Counted from the first letter of the stretch, positions 45,715 through 55,820 are shown. The stretch: 64,000 bases of DNA from Paralimibaculum aggregatum (GCF_030270585.1 NZ_BSYI01000013.1:62001-126000), one strand, 5' to 3'. The notes: generated by a model from the letters alone, not told the origin. Numbers and translations are program-made.

Positions 45715-46473
45715 CCGGCGCATAGCCCTGGAGACGCGGCGAGGACGGCGGCGCGGTGGTGTCCCGCCGTCTTTCCGTATCTGGCCGCGATCTTCCGGAG
45801 CCGCTCGAGCGTGTCGAGGAACCGCTGCGCCGGGGTCCGCATCCGCTGGGGCGGAGGCTCTGCCGGGCGTTGCACCGTCCGGCCCCGTTGCCTCGGGACG
45901 TGACCGCGCCCGCCATGCCCCGCGATCGGGTCGAGGCCGCATGCGCGTCGTGGCCACGGCCGGCGACCGCGCCCCCGGGCGCGGCATCGGCCGCCGGCAG
46001 CGCGCCCGCCGCCGCCGTGCCCGGGGCCTGCCCCGGCAAAGGCACGATCGCCGCCGGCAGGCCGCGCCGATCGACCATCGCGCTGATCGACCATCGCGCT
46101 GATCCTGGTGCGCAGTCCTCCGCGGGAGCGACCGGCGGCGTGATTCTCGCCCCCTCCTTCCGCGCGCCGCGTGCGGGCGAGCGCGGATGCCCGAGCGGTC
46201 GACGAACTGCAAGGAACCGGTGGGTTTTCCGGCCGGTTCCTCGAACACCCGCAGCCGGACGCCGGCCCCGGCCCGGCGGCTGAACCGGTTGCCGACGGTG
46301 CCATGCGGGCCGCATCTCCCGGGCAGGCCGCGCCGGGGAGAGCCGGTCCGCAGCACCCGGAAGACCCCGCCGGGGGCCCGCCGACCGCCCATCCGGGGCA
46401 CGCCGCCCGGCCTGTCCGGAAGCCGCGGCCGGACCAGGCGCCATCCGGGATCCGCCAGATCGAAACGCGCCAC
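45715..46473 (-). pseudogene. Decayed IS5-family (IS427-type) transposase
   Basis: The minus-strand translation from 46473 begins MARFDLADPGWRLVRPRLP and continues through GVFRVLRTGSPRRGLPGRCGP, which closely follows the IS427-type start (F.LTD.EW..I.P.LP, then VLRTG.PWRDLPERYGP). Later pieces in other frames include GRSRGGLRTRISAMVD, the glutamine-containing P-L-PGQAPG block, and near the end RFLDTLERLRKIAARYGKT. At least two frameshifts and lost DDE residues make it inactive. A 16-bp tandem duplication near 46071-46102 (GATCGACCATCGCGCT twice) is one of the lesions. It lies between the MJ0042 gene end and the array copies of that gene's tail. Confidence 0.8.
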
Positions 46474-46577
46474 GGATCACCTCCTTGCCGGACGCGAATC
46501 AGAACGCCGGGGCTTGGGAACCGGTCCCATGACTGCAGAACCCGGCGCCCCCCGGCCTGCTGACCGCGCACCGGCCC

Positions 46578-48050
46578 GCGCGGCACCACCGGGGAGCGCA
46601 TCGGCAGCGGAGGGAATGATCCCGCCCCGGCCGGCCCCCCAGCTGGCGCTCCCGGCCAACCGGCCGCGCGCCGGCCCTCCCTTGACCGCCCGCCCGCGAC
46701 CGGCGCCCCTAGACCGGGGCCGAGCGCACAGTCCGGAGCACGGGCGCCCCCGCGGCCCCCGCCCCGGCCCCGCACCGGGCTGCCCCCACCCCGGACCGAC
46801 TCCAATCCGGACAGGCTCCACCCCGGACTGGCCCCACCCCGGACTGGCCCCGCCCCGAACAGGCTCCGCCCGGGGCTGGCTCCACCCCGGGCTGCGGACG
46901 CCCGCCCCGGACTGCGAGCGCCCCGCGCCGGCGCGTCCCGCGGCCCCAGCCGGCGCCCCCCGGCCTGTCGACCGCGCACCGGCCCGCGCGGCACCATCGG
47001 GGCGCGCATCGGCAGCGGCGGGGAATGATCCGGCCCCGGCCGCCGCCTCCGGCCAACCGTCCGCGCGCCGCCCTTCCCCTGACCGCCCGCCCGCGAACCG
47101 GCGCCCCCTGGCCGGCCGAGCGCGCAGTCCGGAGCACGGGCGCCCCCGCGGCCCCCGCCGGCGCCCCCCGGCCTGCTGACCGCGCACCGGCCCGCGCGGC
47201 GCCATCGGGGAGCGCATCGGCAGCGGCGGGGAATGATCCCGCCCCGGCCAGCGCCCCCGGCCAACCGTCCGCGCACCGGCCCTCCCCTGACCGCCCGCCC
47301 GCGAACCGGTGCCCCCTGGCCGGCCGAGCGCGCAGTCCGGAGCACGGGCGCCCCCGCGGCCCCCGCACCGGCCCCGCATCGGACTGCCCCCACCCCGGAC
47401 CGACTCCAATCCGGACAGGCTCCACCCCGGACAGGCCCCACCCCGGACTGGCCCGGCCCCGGACAGGCTCCGCCCGGGGCTGCCTCCACCCCGGGCTGCG
47501 GACGCCCGCCCCGGACTGCGAGCGCCCCGCGCCGGCGCGTCCCGCGGCCCCACCCGGCGCCCCCCGGCCTGTCGACCGCGCACCCGCCCGCGCGGCACCA
47601 TCGGGGAGCGCATCGGCAGCGGCGGGGAATGATCCCGCCCCGGCCGGCGACCCTGACCGCCCGCCCGCGAACCGGCGCCCCCTGGCCGGCCGAGCGCGCA
47701 GTCAGGAGCACGGGCGCCCCCGCGGCCCCCGCACCGGCCCCACCCCGGACTGCCCCCACCCCGTGCTGACCCCCGCCCCGGACTGGCCCCACCCCGAACA
47801 GGCTCCACCCCGGACAGGCCCCACCCCGGACAGGTTCCACTCCGGACTGGCCCGGCCCCGGACAGACTCCGCCCGGGGCTGGCTCCGTCCCGGACTGGCC
47901 CCGCCCCGGGCTGGTCCGGCCCCGGACAAGCTCCATCCCGGGCTGCGCCCCCCGCCCCGGACTGCGAGCGGCCCGCGCCGGCGCGTCCCGCGGCCCCACC
48001 CACCCGGCACCCGGAGCGCCCGGATCCGCCGTCGCGCGCCCCTTCGCCGC
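46578..48050. repeat. Complex array containing four copies of the MJ0042-gene tail
   Basis: The array is built of CCCCGGACTGGCCCC-type 18-bp words and longer blocks. Segments at 46578-46622, 46986-47030, 47194-47238 and 47590-47634 copy the end of the zinc-ribbon gene (45649-45693, including TGA). The third differs at three of 45 positions and the fourth at four. Spacing is 408, 208 and 396 bp. A second block (CGAGCGCGCAGTCCGGAGCACGG) recurs near 46723, 47127, 47327 and 47693 with variation. The predicted frames are open on both strands but repetitive, so I call no genes. Confidence 0.88.
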
Positions 48051-48129
48051 GGGACGCGCCGGCGCGGGCCGCCCCCGGATCAACCCAGAACCGCCCCGGC
48101 AATCTCTCGAGACGGCCGGCCCGGGCCTC

Positions 48130-49060
48130 TGCCGGGTGCCCTGGCCGGTCGGGATTGGGGATGCTCCGGTCGCTGCTCGGATTGGCTTGGGGCGTGGTTC
48201 GGGCGGGTGTGCTCGCCGACGCCGGCCAGGCCGGGCGGCGGTGCTGGAACGGCTTGGACAGCCGCTCGAGACGGTCGGGGCGGGCGCACCTGACGGTGTC
48301 CGTCCGGCAGGGGTGGGCGCTGGAGTTGCTCCGCCGGTTGCTGGACGCGGCGTGGGGGAGGCTTGGTCGGGTGCGCCGGTCGCGCCGGGGGCCCGCGTCT
48401 GGGCTGCTCCGGTAGCTGCGCGAAGCGGCGTGGGGCGAGGCTTGGTCGGGTGCGCCGGTTGCGCTGCTGGTCCGCGTCGGGGCTGTTCCGGCAGCTGCGC
48501 GAAGCGGCGTGGGGGGCCTTGGTCGGGTGCGCCGGTCGCGCCGGGGGCCCGCGTCTGGGCTGCTCCGGTAGCTGCGCGAAGCGGCGTGGGGCGAGGCTTG
48601 GTCGGGTGCGCCGGTTGCGCTGCTGGTCCGCGTCGGGGCTGTTCCGGCAGCTGCGCGAAGCGGCGTGGGGGGCCTTGGTCGGGTGCGCCGGTTGCACCGC
48701 TGGCCCGCGTTTGAGCTGCTCCGATAGCTGCGCGAAGCGGCGTGGGGCGAGGCATGGTCGGGTGCGCCGGTCGCGCCGGGGCCCGCGTCTGAACAGCTCC
48801 GGCCGTTGCTCGTAGCGGTATGGGGCGAGGCTTGGTCGGGTGCGCCGGTCGCGCCGCTGGCCCGCGTCTGGGCTGTTCCGGCAGCTGCGCGAAGCGGTGT
48901 GGAGTTTGGCTTGATCGGGTGCGCCCGTCGGGCCGGGCAGGGCGGCGTCTGAGCTGGTACGATGGCCGGTCGAAGCGGCGTGGGGGGAGGCTTGGTCGGG
49001 TGCTTCGGTGGTGCCGGGGGGCAGCTTCCGGGCTGTTTTGGCGGGGGCTCGGAGCGGGGG
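48130..49060. repeat. 78-bp tandem array next to the DUF4175 gene end
   Basis: The marker AGCTGCGCGAAGCGG recurs at about 48413, 48492, 48570, 48649, 48726, a variant at 48805, and 48881, a spacing of 76-79 bp. Pairs of units alternate, so 48413-48569 and 48570-48726 are near-identical 157-bp dimers. Each unit contains GCGTCTGGGCTGTTCCGGCAGCTGCGCGAAG-like sequence. This matches 26 of 36 positions with the plus-strand view of the DUF4175 gene end (GCGTCAGAACTGTTCCAGCA...). Copies degrade toward both ends. No gene is called. Confidence 0.88.
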
Positions 49061-49263
49061 CGTCTGGGGCTCGGGCGGGCGCGGCGGAAGGGGGCCGTCC
49101 GGGCGGGGCCGGGCGGGGAGGCTGCGGCGGCGGCCGCTGGTGGCGGCGGGGGGCGGGCTTCTGGCTCCTGGCTCCGGGCTGTTCCGGGCTGCGGGCTGTT
49201 TCGGGCGGTTCCGGGCTCCGGGCGGTGCCGTGCCGCGGGGCGGCCGGCGGGCCGGGGGCGGCG

Positions 49264-51888
49264 TCAGAACTGTTCCAGCAGCCGCTCGAAATAGCGCAGC
49301 TCGATATCCGGGCGGTCGCGTTCGCCGGCGCGGCGGCGCAGCTCCTGCAGCAGCTCGCGGGCGCGGTCGATCAGCGCCTGGTCGGGCACGCCGCCGCGCA
49401 GCCGCCCGTTCATGTTGCCGCTGTTGTTGCCGGCCGGCCGGTCGAACGGGTCCATCGCGTCGCGCTCGGGCCCGTCGGCCTCGCCGAAGCCGCTGGCGGC
49501 GGCCTGGCCCTGGCCCTGCTCGATGCTCTCGGCGAGCGCCTCGGCGGCGCCGTTGAGGCTGTCGAGCGCCTCCATCTGGTCCTCCACCGCGGGGCCGGTG
49601 GCGCCCTGGTCGAGATCGTCGCGGGCGCGGCCCATGGCATCGCCGGCCTGGCCGAGCGAGCGCGAGGCGCCGTCCATGCCCTCGCCGCCGCCGAGCTGGC
49701 CGGCGAGCTCCTCGAGCGCCCGGCGCAGCGCCTCCTGCTCGGCCGCGAGGCGGCCGTTCTCGCCGTGGCGGCCGGCGCGCATGCCCTCGCCGCCCTCGCC
49801 GCCGGGGCGGCCCTGCTGGCCGGGCTGGCGGCCCTGGCCCTGCTGGCCGGACTGGCCCTGCTGGCCGCGCTGCCCGCGCTGGCCCTGCTGGCTCTCGCGG
49901 CGCTGCTGGCGGAGCGCGTCGAAGGTCTCGTCGGAGAGCTGCTGCTGGCGCCGGATCAGGTCCTGCAGCTGCTCGAGCGCCTGCTGGCCGGGGCTCTGCC
50001 CCTGGCCTTGGCCCATCTGCAGGTTCTGCAGCATCTGCGAGAGCTGCGAGAGCATGTCGCGGGCCTGGTCGCGCAGGCCCGATTCGGCCTGGCGCTGGAG
50101 CTGGTCGAGCAGCTCGTCGAGATCCTGCCGCGAGAGCTGCTGGTTGCCCTGGGGCATCTGCTGCAGCGATTCGGGGTTCTGCAGCGCCTGGCGGATCATC
50201 TCCTCGAGATAGTCGTTGATCGCCTGGCGCAGCTCCTCCATGGCCTCGCGGATCTCCTCGTCGGTGCCGCTCTCGAGGGCGCTGCGCAGGCGCTCCTCGG
50301 CCTCGCGCAGGCGCTCCAGCGCCGAGGCGAGATCGCCGGCCTCGAGCGAGAGCGCGGCGCGCCAGAGGAACTCCGCGACATCGCCGGCGACGCTGGCGAC
50401 GCGGTCCTCGGGGATCGTCGGGGCGAGGCGGCGCAGCGCCAGGCGGACGCCGAGATAGGCGCCGGTATGGGTCTTGAACACCTCGCCGGGGAAGCGGGTC
50501 ACCGCCTGCACCGTGTCGAGCACCCGCTCGGCCGCGCCATAGTCGAGCAGCAGCTCGCGGCGCTGCTCGGCCAGCGCCCGGGCCAGCGGGTCGGTGAAGC
50601 GGCGCTCCGGCAGGCGGATGCGGCGCGGCCCGGCGCTGCCGACCTGGCCGGCGCCGTCCTCGGCATGCAGCGTGATCGTCACCTCGGCGCCGGCCCAGGG
50701 ATGCTCGGTGAGATCCTGCACCGCGACATCCACCACGTTGCGGGTGTCGCGCGAGATCGGCAGCGGCAGGCCGAACTCGATCGGCGGGATCTCGGCGCGC
50801 TGTTCGGCCGGGGCCGGGTCGGCGAGCGCGATCACCGCCCAGGCGGCGGTGATGCCGTGGTCGTCGCTGGCCGCGAAGGGCACCTCGAGGCTGCGCGCGG
50901 CGCCGGGGCGCGGGTCGTCGGAGAAGCCGATCTCGGGCGCCGCGTCGGGCACCATGTCGAGCCGCCAGGCGCCCATCGGGGCAGCCGGATCGCCCACCGT
51001 GAGGCTGCCGGAGCGCGCCAGCACGCCGCTCGCCTCGTGCAGCCCGCCGCCGAGCGCGGTGAAGCCGGCCGCGGCCCCGTCGAGCGGCGCCGCGTCGAGC
51101 GCCGGCGCGGTCTCCATGCCGGTGGCGCGGATGGTGATCTCGGTGCCCTGCGGCAGCGACAGCGTGCCGGCATCGGCGCGGCGGTTGAGATAGACGGTCT
51201 CCTCGCCGGTATAGGCCGGCGGCACCGCCCAGGCCTCGATCGCCGGCTCGGCGAGATAGCCCGGCGCGGCGCCCTCGCCGGCGCGGCCGGGCTCGAACAG
51301 CGCCGCCAGCCGCTCCGGCCCGAGATCGCCCGCGCCGATCAGCGCGGCGACCAGCAGCACCGGCGTGGCGAGGCGCAGCGCCCAGCGGTCGCGCCGCGCC
51401 AGGCGCAGATCGGGCGCGCTGGCGCGCATCTCGGCGGCGGCGGCCTCGGCGCGGCGCTGGTGCTCGTGCCAGAGCGCGCGGGCGAAACCGTCCTGCCCCG
51501 GCGCCGCGGCCATCCGGTCGGTGATCACCGCGAGCGGGCGCTCTGGCCGGCTGGCATCGAGCCGGCGCATCGCGGCAGCGCGCCGCGGCAGGCGGAAATC
51601 GCGGAAGCCCCAGGCCAGCGCCGCCAGCAGCGCCGCTCCGGCGAGGCCCAGCGCGGTCCAGTGCCCGGCGGCGCCGAGCCCCTCGAGCGCCCCGAGCACC
51701 GCCGCCGCGGCCAGCGCGCAGAGCAGCGCGAAGGCCGGCCAGAGCGCCCCGGCCAGCGCCTCGACCCAGAGCGCCGCCTCGCTGAGATCGATCGCCCGGC
51801 GCAGCCGCTTCGCAAGGCTGCGCGGCCGGTCGAACACCGAATGCGGGTGCGCGGACGGGTGGTTCCGGGTGCTGGGCGATCCGGTCAT
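49264..51888 (-). CDS. DUF4175 / TIGR02302 family membrane protein
   Basis: The 874-residue protein is typical of the alphaproteobacterial TIGR02302 family. Two or three membrane helices lie in the first 185 residues (LAGALWPAFALLCALAAAAVLG; WTALGLAGAALLAALAWG; LRLATPVLLVAALIGAG). A long periplasmic part with Ig-like beta segments follows (YTGEETVYLNRRADAGTLSLPQGTEITI). A coiled, Gln-rich region from about residue 590 (LSRQDLDELLDQLQRQAESGL; QQGQRGQRGQQGQSGQQ) leads to an acidic end. Function is unknown and an envelope role is likely. Its stop borders the 3.6-kb repeat-filled gap, and lysA lies 36 bp upstream in the same direction. Confidence 0.92.
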   Translation of the reverse strand: MTGSPSTRNHPSAHPHSVFDRPRSLAKRLRRAIDLSEAALWVEALAGALWPAFALLCALAAAAVLGALEGLGAAGHWTALGLAGAALLAALAWGFRDFRLPRRAAAMRRLDASRPERPLAVITDRMAAAPGQDGFARALWHEHQRRAEAAAAEMRASAPDLRLARRDRWALRLATPVLLVAALIGAGDLGPERLAALFEPGRAGEGAAPGYLAEPAIEAWAVPPAYTGEETVYLNRRADAGTLSLPQGTEITIRATGMETAPALDAAPLDGAAAGFTALGGGLHEASGVLARSGSLTVGDPAAPMGAWRLDMVPDAAPEIGFSDDPRPGAARSLEVPFAASDDHGITAAWAVIALADPAPAEQRAEIPPIEFGLPLPISRDTRNVVDVAVQDLTEHPWAGAEVTITLHAEDGAGQVGSAGPRRIRLPERRFTDPLARALAEQRRELLLDYGAAERVLDTVQAVTRFPGEVFKTHTGAYLGVRLALRRLAPTIPEDRVASVAGDVAEFLWRAALSLEAGDLASALERLREAEERLRSALESGTDEEIREAMEELRQAINDYLEEMIRQALQNPESLQQMPQGNQQLSRQDLDELLDQLQRQAESGLRDQARDMLSQLSQMLQNLQMGQGQGQSPGQQALEQLQDLIRRQQQLSDETFDALRQQRRESQQGQRGQRGQQGQSGQQGQGRQPGQQGRPGGEGGEGMRAGRHGENGRLAAEQEALRRALEELAGQLGGGEGMDGASRSLGQAGDAMGRARDDLDQGATGPAVEDQMEALDSLNGAAEALAESIEQGQGQAAASGFGEADGPERDAMDPFDRPAGNNSGNMNGRLRGGVPDQALIDRARELLQELRRRAGERDRPDIELRYFERLLEQF

Positions 51889-51924
51889 GCACGGCCCTTC
51901 GCTTGCGCGCGGGGCCGGGAAGGG

Positions 51925-53205
51925 TCAGGCCCGCGCAGGCTCGATCCAGGGCGGGAGCGTATCACGCCCGATCATCTCCTCCAATGTGGGGCGCGCGCGG
52001 ATCACGGCAAACTCGCCGCCGCTGACCATCACCTCGGGCACCAGCGGGCGGGAATTGTATTCCGAGGCCATCACCGCGCCATAGGCGCCGGCGGAGCGGA
52101 AGGCGACCCGGTCGCCGGCGCCGAGTGGCGGCAGATCCCGCGCCTTGGCGAAGATGTCGCCGGTCTCGCAGACCGGACCCACAACATCTGCGGGGGCGAT
52201 GGCGGCGCCGGGGGCGGGCTCCTGCAGCGGCACGATCTCGTGCCAGGCGTCGTACATCGCCGGGCGGACGAGATCGTTCATCGCCGCGTCGAGGATCACG
52301 AAATCGCGATCCGCGCCGCGCTTGCGGTAGATCACCGAGGCCAGCAGCACCCCGGCATTGCCGGCGATCAGGCGGCCCGGCTCGATCTCGATCTCGCAGC
52401 CGAGATGGCCGACCGTGCGCCGGATCACCGCGCCATAGTCGAACGGCAGCGGCGGCGCCGCGTTGGAGGCGCGGTAGGGGATGCCGAGCCCGCCGCCGAG
52501 ATCGAGCCGCGAGATCGCATGGCCGGCGGCGCGCAGGCTCGCGGTCAGCGCGGCGACCTTGGCGAAGGCGCTCTCGAAGGGGTGCAGCCCGGTGAGCTGC
52601 GAGCCGATATGGACATCGATCCCCACCGGCTCGACCCCGGCCATCGCGGCGGCGCGGGCATAGAGCGCCGGGGCATCGCCGATCGGCACGCCGAACTTGG
52701 TCTCGGCCTTGCCGGTGGCGATCTTCTCGTGGGTCTCGGCATCGACGTCGGGATTGACCCGGAAGCAGATCTTCGCGACCCGGCCCATCGCCTGCGCGAC
52801 GCCGTCGAGCGCCTCGAGCTCGGGCACGCTCTCGACGTTGAAATGGCGGATCCCGGCGGCCAGCCCGGCGCGCATCTCCTCGGCCGTCTTGCCGACGCCG
52901 GAGAACACGATCTTCTGCGGCGCCACCCCGGCGGCCAGCGCGCGCGCCAGCTCGCCGCCCGAGACCACGTCGGCGCCGGCGCCGAGCCGCGCCAGCGTCG
53001 CGATCACCGCCTGGTTGGAATTGGCCTTCAGCGCATAGGCGATCAGGTGCGGCAGCCCCGCCAGCGCCTCGGCAAACACCCGGTAATGCCGTTCCAGCGT
53101 CGCGGTGGAATAGACATAGGCCGGGGTGCCGACGGCGCGGGCGATCTCCTCGAGCGGGACATCCTCGGCATGCAGCCGCCCGCCGCGATAGGTGAAATGG
53201 TCCAT
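51925..53205 (-). CDS. lysA: Diaminopimelate decarboxylase
   Basis: LysA makes L-lysine from meso-diaminopimelate. The 426-residue PLP enzyme has the Schiff-base Lys60 in YALKANSN, the PLP phosphate-binding GGGLGIPY, and the domain-interface residues in GPVCETGDIFAKARDLP (active-site Cys). N- and C-terminal barrels are complete. It follows lptM by 13 bp in an argH-lptM-lysA run, a conserved alphaproteobacterial order. Confidence 0.97.
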   Translation of the reverse strand: MDHFTYRGGRLHAEDVPLEEIARAVGTPAYVYSTATLERHYRVFAEALAGLPHLIAYALKANSNQAVIATLARLGAGADVVSGGELARALAAGVAPQKIVFSGVGKTAEEMRAGLAAGIRHFNVESVPELEALDGVAQAMGRVAKICFRVNPDVDAETHEKIATGKAETKFGVPIGDAPALYARAAAMAGVEPVGIDVHIGSQLTGLHPFESAFAKVAALTASLRAAGHAISRLDLGGGLGIPYRASNAAPPLPFDYGAVIRRTVGHLGCEIEIEPGRLIAGNAGVLLASVIYRKRGADRDFVILDAAMNDLVRPAMYDAWHEIVPLQEPAPGAAIAPADVVGPVCETGDIFAKARDLPPLGAGDRVAFRSAGAYGAVMASEYNSRPLVPEVMVSGGEFAVIRARPTLEEMIGRDTLPPWIEPARA

Positions 53206-53218
53206 GCCGGGTCCTTCG

Positions 53219-53368
53219 CTACCAGATCGGCTCGCCGGGGACGGGATCGGCCGGTCCCTCGGCGGGCTCCTCGGCCGGGATCTCGAGCGGCACCGGCCGC
53301 TTCGGGTTGCCCTTCTTGCCGCAGGCGATCAGCCCGGCGAGCAGCATGAGCGCGAGCGCGGTCCTCAT
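53219..53368 (-). CDS. lptM: Small LptM-like lipoprotein
   Basis: The 49-residue lipoprotein has a signal peptide with lipobox LIAC and Cys16, followed by GKKGNPKRP, the conserved start of LptM (formerly YifL). A Pro/Glu-rich tail follows. LptM helps the LptD/LptE outer-membrane lipopolysaccharide translocon mature. Placement between argH and lysA is the conserved location. It overlaps the argH stop by 4 bp (ATGA), so it is translated with argH. Confidence 0.85.
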   Translation of the reverse strand: MRTALALMLLAGLIACGKKGNPKRPVPLEIPAEEPAEGPADPVPGEPIW

Positions 53369-54795
53369 TGCAGCAGCTCCTTCCAGCGGGCGATCTGGGC
53401 GCGCACCTGCTCCGGCGCGGTGCCGCCATAGCTGCGCCGGCTGGCCACCGAGGCCTCGACGCTCAGCACCTCGTAGACGCCCTCGGTGATCCGCCCGTCG
53501 ATCTCCCGCAGGGTCTCCAGCGGCAGCGCCGGCAGGTCGACCCCGGCCGCCTCCGCCGCCGCCACCGCGCGGCCGGTGACGTGATGCGCCTCGCGGAACG
53601 GCAGCCCGGCCTCGCGCACCAGCCAGTCGGCGAGGTCGGTGGCGGTCGAGTAGCCGCTGGCCGCGGCGGCGCGCAGCCGCTCCGGCACCGGCGCCATGTC
53701 GCGCACCATGCCCTCCATCGCGGCGATCGCCAGGGCGAGCGCGTCGGCGGCGTCGAAGAACGGCTCCTTGTCCTCCTGCATGTCCTTGGAATAGGCCAGC
53801 GGCAGGCCCTTCATCACCGTGGTCAGCGCGACCTGCGCGCCGATGATCCGGCCGATCTTGGCGCGCACCAGCTCGGCGGCGTCCGGGTTGCGCTTCTGCG
53901 GCATGATCGAGGAGCCGGTGGTGTACTTGTCGGAGAGCTTCACGAAGCCGAACTGCGCGGTCGACCAGATCACGATCTCCTCGGCCATGCGCGACAGATG
54001 GGTGGCGCAGATGGTCGCCGCGGAGAGCGTCTCCAGCACGAAGTCGCGGTCCGACACCGCGTCCAGCGAGTTTGCCATCGGCGCGCCGAAGCCGAGCGCG
54101 AGGGCGGTCATCTCCCGGTCGATCGGGAAGCCGGTGCCGGCCAGCGCGGCGGCGCCCAGCGGGCATTCGTTGAGCCGCATCCGGGCATCGGCGAGGCGGC
54201 CGCGGTCGCGCCCGATCATCTCGACATAGGCCAGCATGTGATGGCCCCAGGTCACCGGCTGGGCGACCTGCAGATGGGTGAAGCCCGGCATCACGAAGGC
54301 CGCGCCGGCCTCGGCCTGCGCCAGCAGCGCGCGCTGCAGCGCCGCCAGCCCGGCATCGGTGGCGTCGATCCAGCCGCGCACCCAGAGGCGGAAATCCGTC
54401 GCCACCTGGTCGTTGCGCGAGCGCGCGGTGTGCAGCCGCCCGGCGACCGGCCCGATCAGCTCGGCGAGCCGGGCCTCGATGTTCATGTGGATGTCCTCGA
54501 GCGCCTCGGAGAAGGCGAAGCTGCCGGCCTCGATCTCCGCCTCGATGGCGACCAGCCCGCGGTCGATCTCGGCGGCATCGGCGGCGGTGAGGATGCCCTG
54601 CGCCGCCAGCATGGCGGCATGGGCGCGGCTGCCGGCGATGTCCTCGGTGGCGAAGCGGCGGTCGAAGCCGATCGAGGCGTTGATCCGCTGCATCACCCTG
54701 TCGGGCTCCGCGGCGAAGCGGCCTCCCCACATTGTGTTCGCCCGGGGGGCCGCCGGGGGCTGGCCAGCGGCCGTCCGATCCCTATTCTCCGCCAT
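53365..54795 (-). CDS. argH: Argininosuccinate lyase
   Basis: ArgH splits argininosuccinate into arginine and fumarate, the last arginine step. The 476-residue protein has [11 protein letters not shown] near the start, the [14 protein letters not shown] catalytic histidine region, and the superfamily signature [12 protein letters not shown]. An N-terminal tail of 21 residues precedes the conserved core. The ATG at 54795 is 43 bp from the divergent TlpA gene. With carA in the same window, arginine supply is represented twice, but the genes are not linked. Confidence 0.97.
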   Translation of the reverse strand: MAENRDRTAAGQPPAAPRANTMWGGRFAAEPDRVMQRINASIGFDRRFATEDIAGSRAHAAMLAAQGILTAADAAEIDRGLVAIEAEIEAGSFAFSEALEDIHMNIEARLAELIGPVAGRLHTARSRNDQVATDFRLWVRGWIDATDAGLAALQRALLAQAEAGAAFVMPGFTHLQVAQPVTWGHHMLAYVEMIGRDRGRLADARMRLNECPLGAAALAGTGFPIDREMTALALGFGAPMANSLDAVSDRDFVLETLSAATICATHLSRMAEEIVIWSTAQFGFVKLSDKYTTGSSIMPQKRNPDAAELVRAKIGRIIGAQVALTTVMKGLPLAYSKDMQEDKEPFFDAADALALAIAAMEGMVRDMAPVPERLRAAAASGYSTATDLADWLVREAGLPFREAHHVTGRAVAAAEAAGVDLPALPLETLREIDGRITEGVYEVLSVEASVASRRSYGGTAPEQVRAQIARWKELLQ

Positions 54796-54838
54796 TGCGT
54801 CGCCTTCGCCTGCTGAAACTGTCCCATGGGAGACCGAG

Positions 54839-55459
54839 ATGACCCTGCTGCCGCGCCGCGCCGCCGCCGCCCTGACCCTGGCCTTCGCCGCCTCCCTCTA
54901 CACCGCGGCGGCAGCGCCTGCAAATGCCGGCGCGGCGGCGCTGGCGCCCGAAGCGCGGGCCGGGCTGGCGGCGCTGGCCACCGGGGCGATGGCCAAGCTG
55001 GTGGTGCACGAGAGCCCGCGGGCGCCGATCGCGGCCGGCTTCGTCGACGCGCAGGGCGCGCCGGTCAGCCTCGCGGATTTCCGCGGCCGGGTGGCGGTGG
55101 TGAACTTCTGGGCCACCTGGTGCCCGCCCTGCCGCGCCGAGATGCCCGCGCTCGACCGGCTGGCCGGGGCGCTGGCCGATGCGCCGGTCGCCGTGGTGGC
55201 GATCTCGACGGATTTCGGCGGCAGCGCGAAATCGGCGAAGTTCTACGAGGAGACCGGCATCGAGCACCTGGCGCTCTACCACGATGCGAAGCGCACGGTG
55301 GCGCGCGAGGCGGCGATCCTCGGCCTGCCGGTCACCCTGCTGCTCGACCGCGAGGGGCGCGAGGTGGCGCGGCTGGTCGGCGACGCGGAATGGGACAGCG
55401 CCGAGGCCAAGGCGGCGATCCGCCGGCTGGTCGAACTGACCGCACCGCCCGGCGGCTGA
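54839..55459 (+). CDS. TlpA-family thiol:disulfide oxidoreductase
   Basis: The 206-residue exported protein has a signal peptide ending near ANA (about residue 30) and a thioredoxin domain. The active site is Cys95-Pro-Pro-Cys98 ([18 protein letters not shown]), and the cis-proline lies in [13 protein letters not shown]. TlpA-like proteins reduce periplasmic disulfides, often for cytochrome c or oxidase assembly. A conserved position next to argH is common in Rhodobacterales. Its last 16 bases, ACCGCCCGGCGGCTGA with the stop, are repeated downstream about every 22 bases. Confidence 0.93.
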   Translation: MTLLPRRAAAALTLAFAASLYTAAAAPANAGAAALAPEARAGLAALATGAMAKLVVHESPRAPIAAGFVDAQGAPVSLADFRGRVAVVNFWATWCPPCRAEMPALDRLAGALADAPVAVVAISTDFGGSAKSAKFYEETGIEHLALYHDAKRTVAREAAILGLPVTLLLDREGREVARLVGDAEWDSAEAKAAIRRLVELTAPPGG

Positions 55460-55571
55460 ACCCGCGCCGCCCGGCGGCTGGGGGTCGGACCGCCCGGCGG
55501 CTGCGGCCGCGCCGCCCGATGGCAGAGGTTGGACCGCCTGGCGGCCAGGGTCGGACCGCCCGGCGCGCCCC
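55444..55571. repeat. 22-23-bp array seeded by the TlpA gene end
   Basis: Copies of RCCGCCCGGCGGCTG begin at 55444 (the gene itself), 55466 and 55489. More degenerate copies begin near 55511, 55533 and 55556. The first downstream copy differs from the gene tail at the first and last base of 16. It fills the left part of the convergent gap before cytochrome b561. Confidence 0.88.
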
Positions 55572-55816
55572 GCCCCTGCACCGTCGCGGCGGCTGCACCA
55601 TCCGCGCAGCCCACCCACGGCGCGCCGGGCGGGCTGCCCCGTGCGGCCCTATGCGTCTCCGTGCGGCCCCGGCGGCCGGTTCCTGTGGCCGATCCCCGCG
55701 CAGGCACCCCGCGCAGGCCCCCGTGCCGGCCCGGCGCGCCTTGGGTGGGCCGCGCTGCCCGCGCAGCCGCCGCGACGGTGCAGGGGCGGGGGCCTGCGCG
55801 GGGTGCCTGCGCGGGG
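55561..55816. repeat. Nested inverted repeats in the TlpA-cytochrome b561 gap
   Basis: Two sets of arms are present. CCCCGCCCCTGCACCGTCGC...GGCTGC (55568-55597) is the reverse complement of 55764-55792. The segment at about 55696-55724 (CCGCGCAGGCACCCCGCGCA...) is the reverse complement of about 55788-55816. The 55742-55792 arm also recurs at 59746-59796. The structure could fold into a large hairpin in either transcript and may act as terminator DNA, or it may be an inactive palindromic element. Confidence 0.8.
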
Positions 55817-55820
55817 GCCG

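Noticed and set aside
46578-48050. CRISPR array
   Set aside because: Units are contiguous or irregularly spaced, degenerate and without unique spacers, and no cas genes are present. The same applies to the arrays at 27, 32 and 58 kb.
45627-48755. 1042-codon minus-strand frame with repeated Gly/Arg/Pro blocks, resembling a collagen-like or repeat protein
   Set aside because: The repeat period is divisible by three, so all frames stay open. The frame also crosses the IS5 remnant, and no start or ribosome site fits.
48080-51892. Very long open frame (1270 codons, minus strand)
   Set aside because: It runs out of frame through the DUF4175 gene and then through the 78-bp array. The product is Arg/Ala/Pro-rich and repetitive, and the real gene in the region is clearly the 874-residue frame.
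48820-53349. 1509-codon open frame on the plus strand
   Set aside because: It is antisense to DUF4175 and lysA, both well-supported genes. Long antisense frames are expected at this GC content.
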